Assembly: GCA_002393705.1 (NCBI GenBank)
Contig: DGTH01000037.1
Span: 1 to 11,201, forward strand
Direction: 5' to 3'
DNA from: Prevotella sp. UBA4341
GTDB lineage: Bacteria; Bacteroidota; Bacteroidia; Bacteroidales; Bacteroidaceae
DNA length: 11,201 nucleotides
The notes below the pieces were generated by a model. It was not told where the DNA came from, searched no databases, and saw nothing but the letters and a program-made list of their open reading frames with translations. The position numbers and the translations under genes were made by a program. This document shows positions 6,021 through 11,201 of the stretch, piece by piece. Positions within the stretch are counted from its first letter, which is position 1. Every line of letters starts with the position of its first letter.

Positions 6021-7994
6021 ATGAAGAAATTTAGTTTTCTTGCGCTCGCAGCAGCTGGAATGCTGTTTGCAGCTTGCTCGTCGGACAAGGACGTCGTTGC
6101 CAATGAGGTTAACGGTGGAGTTGCTTCCTATGAGAATGGCTACATTTCTGTAGGTATTAATTTGCCGACAGTTCCTCAGTCAGTCACTCGTGCAACGAAT
6201 GACAATGGCTATCCTAACAACAATTTTGATTTGGATGACGGAGATGACAATGAGTATGCAGTAGGCTCTGTTTATCTGCTTACTTTCAGACCTTCTGGTT
6301 CTGGTGCAGATGAAAACAATGCTACCTTCCAGACCGCATTCCTTCTCACAACCGAATGGGCAAAGAACTCAGACCCTCAGGTTACGGTTTCTACTCGTGA
6401 AAACATTGTAAAGAAGATTGGTTCAAAAGTTCAGAAAGGTGACTTGGCTCTTGTAGTTATTAATCCGAATAGTCTTTTGACTTTTGCTCCAAAGACAGGA
6501 GATGGTGTTGTCGAGGGAGAGCAAACTGTTAAAGTTGGTATAGAGACTGATGCTTTCTCAGGTACCTTCGGAGCTTTCAGAGCAAAACTGGCTACTTCTG
6601 ATAATCTGGATGCAACTGAGATGCATAAAACAACAACAACATTCTACATGACAAATGCTCCTTTGTATGCTGCCCAGGGTTCATCTACCACAGCACCTAC
6701 AACAACAGTTAATCCTGCTTACCGTGTCTTAGTTCCCATTGAGAACGTATATGAGACAGAACAGGCTGCAAAAGATGGTGTTGCTTCGGAGATATTCGTT
6801 GAGCGTGGTATGGCCAAGGTTACTTTGAATGCAACTCCAGCAAATGCAACTCTTGGAACTAAAGTTACAGAAACGGGTGTTGCTGATGCGGATGTTACAT
6901 TTGCCATAACAGGCTGGACACTTGACCAGACAAATGCATCTTCTTATCTTGTTCGTTCAACAGAAGGTTATTCAGATTTTATCAAGTTGGTTAACGGTGC
7001 CAGCAAAGTTTATCGTTTTACTGGTAATACTGCAATACTGCCTCAGAATAATCCTGGAGATTACAAGTATCGTGGATACTTTGCTAAGGATCCCAATTAT
7101 GATGCCGACGTTGCAGCAGGCGACTTGATTTATTTTAAGAATATGACAGGCGGAACATTCACGACACCTACAGGTACAGGTGAATTTGCTCCTAAGTACT
7201 GCTTCGAAAACACATTTGATGTCCAGCGTCAGACTCGTAAAAATACTACATTGGCTCAGGTTGAGATTACAGTCGCTGGTGGTGCTGATCTTTATACTGT
7301 AAATGGTGTTACCAGTAAGATTTATAAACTTTCTGGCGTTCAGACAGCAATTAAGAATGTGGTTCTTGAGTACTGTAAGGCTAATAACCTGATGGCAGTT
7401 GGTAAGGATCTTTCAGGTAAGACCTCTGATGACTTGTTTAATAATGCAGCCATTACTGCTAAAACAGACCCAGAATATGAATATACAGTCACTGCCATTA
7501 CAGTGAAAGATAATACTTACTTCAAGACTGGTATTGACACGGAACTTGCAAACGCAGCAACTCTTACAGCAATAAACAGTCAGTTAGGTGTTATTACAAA
7601 ATATACTGGTGGTAAGAGTTACTATGCGATCCGCATTAAGCACTTTGGCGATGAGTTGACTCCTTGGCATGTTGGTACAAATAATTCCGGTAAGTCTTCA
7701 CTCGACAGTTCTGTTGACTGGATTTGGAGTACTGAGACAGGAGCTAAAGAAGCAGAACAGCCTTCAGCAGGAAATTCTTATCCTAACAATAATGCGAATG
7801 ACTATCTTGGTCGTTATGGTGTACTGCGTAACAACTGGTATGACCTGAAGATTGGTAGCATCAAGACACTGGGTAGCCCTGTTCCCCTGGATTATAGTGC
7901 AGACGGTACTCCCGATGATGAACTGGAAGGCTACATCAACGTGAAGATTAATATCATGTCTTGGGCTAAGCGTACACAGCAGTGGAACTTCTAA
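6021..7994 (+). CDS. Mfa1-family fimbrillin (major subunit of a type V pilus)
   Basis: A 657-residue lipoprotein precursor and probable stalk subunit of a surface fimbria. The signal peptide ends in the lipobox LFAAC with Cys19. The strand ISVGINL is followed by VTRAT with Arg57, matching the site where P. gingivalis FimA and Mfa1 are cut by an Arg-specific protease before polymerisation. EIFVERGMAKVTL (Glu261-Arg262) is a conserved fimbrillin core strand. RYGVLRNNWYDLKIGSIKTLG (Arg603-Asn604-Asn605) and the final INVKINIMSWAKRTQQWNF are Mfa1-type C-terminal strands, expected to take part in donor-strand exchange. It is longer than P. gingivalis Mfa1. It is markedly AT-rich (21 of 60 GC in 6421-6480), unlike the upstream DUF3868 gene, which suggests a different history or selection for high expression. 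The Mfa2 and accessory genes follow at short spacings in what is likely one operon. Confidence 0.92.
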   Translation: MKKFSFLALAAAGMLFAACSSDKDVVANEVNGGVASYENGYISVGINLPTVPQSVTRATNDNGYPNNNFDLDDGDDNEYAVGSVYLLTFRPSGSGADENNATFQTAFLLTTEWAKNSDPQVTVSTRENIVKKIGSKVQKGDLALVVINPNSLLTFAPKTGDGVVEGEQTVKVGIETDAFSGTFGAFRAKLATSDNLDATEMHKTTTTFYMTNAPLYAAQGSSTTAPTTTVNPAYRVLVPIENVYETEQAAKDGVASEIFVERGMAKVTLNATPANATLGTKVTETGVADADVTFAITGWTLDQTNASSYLVRSTEGYSDFIKLVNGASKVYRFTGNTAILPQNNPGDYKYRGYFAKDPNYDADVAAGDLIYFKNMTGGTFTTPTGTGEFAPKYCFENTFDVQRQTRKNTTLAQVEITVAGGADLYTVNGVTSKIYKLSGVQTAIKNVVLEYCKANNLMAVGKDLSGKTSDDLFNNAAITAKTDPEYEYTVTAITVKDNTYFKTGIDTELANAATLTAINSQLGVITKYTGGKSYYAIRIKHFGDELTPWHVGTNNSGKSSLDSSVDWIWSTETGAKEAEQPSAGNSYPNNNANDYLGRYGVLRNNWYDLKIGSIKTLGSPVPLDYSADGTPDDELEGYINVKINIMSWAKRTQQWNF

Positions 7995-8050
7995 TCTACT
8001 GTTAATAAAAGAAGTAAACGATAATCGAATTTAAACAATTCTAAGTGACA

Positions 8051-9229
8051 ATGAACGTTCGACACATCATACAGAAGAGCATGCTGGCCGTTGTGGCCGC
8101 ATTGACAATCAGTAGTTGCGACATGATGACGGAAGACCTGAGCGACTGTCCGACAGGCCTGTATGTTAACTTCGTCTATGACTATAATATTCAGCGTGCA
8201 GACATGTTCAAAGACCATGTCGGTGGCCTCACGCTCTACGTGTATGATGAGTCGGACCGTCTTGTCACGCAACGGACGGTGAGCGGGAGCGAGCTCTCGA
8301 TGTATGGATATAACATCCATTTCACGGAAGAGGAGCTGGCTCCCGACCACTCGTACCGTCTTGTCGCCGTCGGCATGCAGAAGAGCTGGGACGTGGCGCT
8401 CCAGACCCCGGGCGCTAAGTACCGGAAGACGGACATGGCGCAGGGCAACGACCGCAAGTCGTTCAACATACGCCTGGACCGCGAACAGCCGAGCCGGGCC
8501 GACAGCTACAGCTCGCCCTACTACGAAGTGTCCGCCGCCGCCCCGCTTGACACGCTTTGGCACACGCTGACCACGCTGCAGGCTTCGGCAGCCACCATTC
8601 CTGGCGTCACAAAGTATCATCAGGCTGTTGATGGCAGCATCAATAGCAACGGCATCGATTTGGTTCATGTTGTGAGCGGCGAACCTACATACGCTACTGT
8701 CAGCTTGATACGCGACACAAACCATCTGAATATTTCGTTGCGCGAAATTGATCATCCTGAGGAAGTGAACCACGAGGATTATGAAGTATTCATCGTCGAT
8801 GCAAACGGTGATTTGGATTTTCAGAACAACCTCATCGTTCCTACTGACTCACTTATCTACCGCCCCTACGCTAAATGGACTACCTCTTACAATGGTAACG
8901 GAACCATTGGCGTACAGCGTTCGGCACACTACGACCTGATGTTCAACCGACTGAAGTACAGCCCCACGCCAAAAGAGAACGCAGTGCTGTGCATCCGTAA
9001 GAAATCAAACAATCAGGACATTGCTGTGCTCAACTTGCCGCAAATCCTCGCTGAAGGACGTACGGCATACGAAATATACTCCTACCAACCCCAGGAATAC
9101 TTGGACCGTGAGTATGACTACCGCTTGGAGTTGTTCCTGAAGGGCGAGGAGTGGGAAACGTTATCAGAACTCTATGTATGTATCGACGTGCTCTCATGGG
9201 CGAAGCGCATACAATTTGAAAATTTGTAA
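8051..9229 (+). CDS. FimB/Mfa2-family fimbrial anchor subunit
   Basis: A 392-residue lipoprotein. The ATG at 8051 is chosen over an in-frame GTG at 8045 because ATG is the usual start in this group. The lipobox LTISSC places the lipidated Cys at residue 23. The mature start CDMMTEDLSDCPTGLYVNFVYDYN is typical of Mfa2 proteins, which cap and anchor the fibre in the outer membrane. Unlike its neighbours it has no T-R-A cleavage motif near the N-terminus, as expected for an anchor that keeps its lipid. Further family-like segments are VGGLTLYVYDE, SYRLVAVGMQ and the C-terminal YVCIDVLSWAKRIQFENL, whose WAKR.Q ending closely resembles that of the Mfa1 protein. It starts 56 nt after Mfa1 and ends 9 nt before the next gene. 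Composition changes inside the gene: 8461-8520 has 39 of 60 GC, 8701-8760 only 26 of 60. Confidence 0.9.
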   Translation: MNVRHIIQKSMLAVVAALTISSCDMMTEDLSDCPTGLYVNFVYDYNIQRADMFKDHVGGLTLYVYDESDRLVTQRTVSGSELSMYGYNIHFTEEELAPDHSYRLVAVGMQKSWDVALQTPGAKYRKTDMAQGNDRKSFNIRLDREQPSRADSYSSPYYEVSAAAPLDTLWHTLTTLQASAATIPGVTKYHQAVDGSINSNGIDLVHVVSGEPTYATVSLIRDTNHLNISLREIDHPEEVNHEDYEVFIVDANGDLDFQNNLIVPTDSLIYRPYAKWTTSYNGNGTIGVQRSAHYDLMFNRLKYSPTPKENAVLCIRKKSNNQDIAVLNLPQILAEGRTAYEIYSYQPQEYLDREYDYRLELFLKGEEWETLSELYVCIDVLSWAKRIQFENL

Positions 9230-9238
9230 ATACTATAT

Positions 9239-10777
9239 ATGCATAAGCATGTATTCCATATATTGACTAAGTCTCTCCTAACAGCACTTTGCTTGTCGGC
9301 GCTTGTTGGCTGTTCGTCGGTGGTAGATGATGAGAACGAGGTTGTTGGTGTTCCGAAAGGTTCCACAACCTACATCAATCTGACTATCGGCATCAGTAAT
9401 GGTCGTGGTGACGATACCCGTGCGGGCGAAGTACCCACTGCCGGCGAAAACGGCGATGGTCGTGAAGCGGGATTCCTGCGCGAGAATGCCGTTACGGGTA
9501 TTACGCTCATTCTCTATCAGGATAATAATGGAATCAATGGCAGCGATGAAACGCCCTTGAACTTTGTGAAATATTATCCAGTGTCACGTGTCGGCGACCC
9601 GTTGCCCGCTAATGGTAGTGACTTAGGGACGACGAAAGTCATTGAAGCATATTACACTACGGGTAACCAGCAGTTGCAAAAGAACGAGATAGACTATACC
9701 AAGTCCTACCATGCTATCGTGGTAGCTAACGCAGACCTACGTGGTCAGGTCACTACGCTTGGTGATGTAAAGAGTTACAAGCTCAACAGTTTATATAGTG
9801 GCAACGAGATGTCGTTAGCCTCGGAATGTTCAGGTTTCATTATGTCTTCAGAATCAGACTATACAATGAACTTTGCCACTACCACACCAACTGATTATTC
9901 GGGTGGCTTGCTTTATACGTTTGAAGATATTATTATTGAGCGTATGGCAGCTCGAATTGATTTCTGGTCGGCATGTTCGAATGGCTATAAGACAAGTGCC
10001 GACAATGCTGCCTATACAACCCCTGGCTATGAATATAATGTAGAGGGTGGAACAGACAAGTTTGTCGTGACTGGTATCGTTCCGTTTAATCTGAATAGCG
10101 GCGACGCTACCAATGGTGGTGAGTTCCTTATAAAGCGTTTGGCCAATACTATTAGTGAGACACCTACCATTACTTATCTTGCTGACGAGTCTGGCACCAA
10201 TTATGTGCTCGACCCCGCCACTCGTACAAAAGTGGATGGTACGCTGACCTATATGAAAAACCCTTTGACCGGTTTTGGAACGTTAACAGCATTAACGACC
10301 CTTTCCTCTAATTCTTATTATAAGAGCATGTCCTCTCTGCATACAGCTGTTACGACATCAGGTAGTACTGCAGGCTATCCTTCATATACCGAAGGAAGTC
10401 TGACGGGTGATAATGTTATCATAGCCTACCCCATGGAGAATACGCTATGGGGTGCATCGCTACTCTATCACTATGCAACAGGTGTTGCTATCGAGGGCGA
10501 TTATTATACCAATGGCACCGGAACACCCCAGCACCGAATCTATTATGGCTATATGCGTCATCAGGGAACGTCAGCTTCCTCATATTCCGCCATGTTAGGT
10601 GACGTGCTAAGCACAACTGAAACGTCAACTTCTGCCAACTGTATGGAGTATGGTATTGTACGCAATAACATATATCGTATCTATATCTCCCGAATAGGAC
10701 AAACAGAAGGCGACATCACCATACACATCAAGGTGAAGAAGTGGGACATCTTTGAGCATGCACCTATTTATATGTAA
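9239..10777 (+). CDS. Accessory/tip fimbrillin (Mfa3/Mfa1-like lipoprotein)
   Basis: A 512-residue lipoprotein precursor. The signal peptide ends in ALVGC with Cys25. A first strand (TYINLTIGIS) is followed by DDTRAGE with Arg61, the likely maturation cut. Core motifs shared with the Mfa1 protein are IIIERMAARIDF (Glu234-Arg235) and GIVRNNIYRIYI (Arg475-Asn476-Asn477) near the C-terminus. It ends IHIKVKKWDIFEHAPIYM, a tail frequent in Bacteroidales fimbrillin-like proteins. It lies 9 nt downstream of the Mfa2 gene. In the P. gingivalis mfa cluster the genes after mfa2 encode minor tip-complex subunits, so that role is inferred. It could also be an alternative stalk subunit. Confidence 0.85.
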   Translation: MHKHVFHILTKSLLTALCLSALVGCSSVVDDENEVVGVPKGSTTYINLTIGISNGRGDDTRAGEVPTAGENGDGREAGFLRENAVTGITLILYQDNNGINGSDETPLNFVKYYPVSRVGDPLPANGSDLGTTKVIEAYYTTGNQQLQKNEIDYTKSYHAIVVANADLRGQVTTLGDVKSYKLNSLYSGNEMSLASECSGFIMSSESDYTMNFATTTPTDYSGGLLYTFEDIIIERMAARIDFWSACSNGYKTSADNAAYTTPGYEYNVEGGTDKFVVTGIVPFNLNSGDATNGGEFLIKRLANTISETPTITYLADESGTNYVLDPATRTKVDGTLTYMKNPLTGFGTLTALTTLSSNSYYKSMSSLHTAVTTSGSTAGYPSYTEGSLTGDNVIIAYPMENTLWGASLLYHYATGVAIEGDYYTNGTGTPQHRIYYGYMRHQGTSASSYSAMLGDVLSTTETSTSANCMEYGIVRNNIYRIYISRIGQTEGDITIHIKVKKWDIFEHAPIYM

Positions 10778-10803
10778 GACAAATTAGGAAAACAGAATAA
10801 GTT

Positions 10804-11201
10804 ATGAGACTTACAACACATACATACGTCGAAAAAGAGAATAGGGTAGGGAGAATGTTGCAGCGTGCAGCATTCTTCATTCTTCATTCTTCATTCTTCA
10901 TTCTATTAATGGCTTCCTGCTCGTCAGATGACCCCTCCGTCACCGGCGACAACGGCCAAGTGGTTCCCCCCTCGGAAACCAACGGCAAACTCACCCTCCG
11001 CATAGCCACCCACAACGACGTGACGCGTGCTGCTTGGGTAGATGATAACGCCACCGACGACGAGATGATGAACCTCTGGGTCGTGGTGCTTACCGATGCC
11101 TCTGGCAACGTGCAGAAGAGCTGGGCCTGCCGACCCACAGCAGGTTCTGCCGACCAGGAGATAGACGAGATAGGCCAGATAGCCAAAGGCACCTACAAGG
11201 C
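10804..11201 (+). CDS. Fimbrial-type lipoprotein, 5' part only; signal peptide encoded by a heptamer repeat
   Basis: Open from the ATG at 10804 to the right edge (132 codons). The hydrophobic signal region AAFFILHSSFFILLMAS leads to a lipidated Cys39 (MASCSSDD). The mature part LTLRIATHNDVTRAAW contains a T-R-A motif with Arg75, and continues MMNLWVVVLTDASGNVQKSW, resembling the N-terminal domain of minor fimbrial subunits. An in-frame ATG at 10855 would give a more normal 22-residue signal peptide and place the Arg at 58, close to Arg57 and Arg61 of the two neighbouring fimbrillins; the start is therefore undecided. It lies 26 nt after the previous gene, so probably in the same operon, where an Mfa4-like minor subunit would be expected. 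Most of the protein is outside the window, so the exact family is open. Confidence 0.75.
   Translation, partial: MRLTTHTYVEKENRVGRMLQRAAFFILHSSFFILLMASCSSDDPSVTGDNGQVVPPSETNGKLTLRIATHNDVTRAAWVDDNATDDEMMNLWVVVLTDASGNVQKSWACRPTAGSADQEIDEIGQIAKGTYK
10871..10905 (+). repeat. Heptanucleotide tandem repeat (4 perfect + 1 variant units) in signal-peptide codons
   Basis: CATTCTT occurs four times perfectly in tandem (10871-10898), followed by CATTCTA (10899-10905). The repeat encodes the hydrophobic core of the lipoprotein signal peptide. Loss or gain of one unit shifts the frame: one alternative frame stops at TAA 10907-10909, the other at TGA 10929-10931. Confidence 0.95.

Noticed and set aside
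7991..8773. 260-codon open frame on the minus strand
   Set aside because: Antisense to the Mfa2-type gene and confined mostly to its GC-rich half; the product is low in recognisable structure and rich in His/Arg/Val as expected for a shadow.

Overview
The window looks like a chromosomal segment of a Bacteroidales bacterium, most likely Prevotella or a close relative. The evidence is three promoters of the Bacteroidetes type (TTTG at -33 and TAnnTTTG at -7, each with a 20-nt spacer), weak or absent Shine-Dalgarno sequences, surface lipoproteins, and gene families typical of that order (DUF3575, DUF3868, fimbrillin/Mfa, C10 peptidase with the Prevotella-type C-terminal tail).

Layout. From 2816 leftward on the minus strand and off the window edge runs a large C10 (streptopain-like) peptidase lacking only its last few residues. 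A 331-nt divergent intergenic region (2817-3147) carries one promoter for each side, a short 9-nt repeat cluster and a CG-rich palindromic element. To the right, all genes are on the plus strand: a DUF3575 outer-membrane protein (3148-3735); a ten-copy 9-nt tandem array that fills nearly the whole spacer; a DUF3868/OmpA-like/TPR protein (3835-5295); GC-rich hairpins; a two-gene unit of small membrane proteins with its own promoter (5456-5737 and 5740-5850); more hairpins and an AT-rich leader; then a type V fimbria operon: Mfa1-family major subunit (6021-7994), FimB/Mfa2-family anchor (8051-9229), an accessory or tip fimbrillin (9239-10777), and the start of a further fimbrial-type lipoprotein (10804 to the right edge).

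How it fits together. The Mfa-type proteins are expected to be exported as lipoproteins, cleaved after an Arg in a T-R-A motif, and polymerised by donor-strand exchange, with the Mfa2-type protein anchoring the fibre. DUF3575 and DUF3868/OmpA-like proteins often accompany such fimbrial genes and may act in the outer membrane or periplasm as assembly or anchoring factors; this is inference.

The most interesting signals are the tandem repeats. Two different heptamers lie inside coding regions: one in the signal-peptide codons of the last lipoprotein, one in the linker between propeptide and catalytic domain of the C10 peptidase. Seven is not a multiple of three, and in both genes the two alternative frames stop within a few tens of bases, so both look like possible slipped-strand on/off switches. 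A separate 9-nt CTAAG repeat family flanks the DUF3575 gene on both sides.
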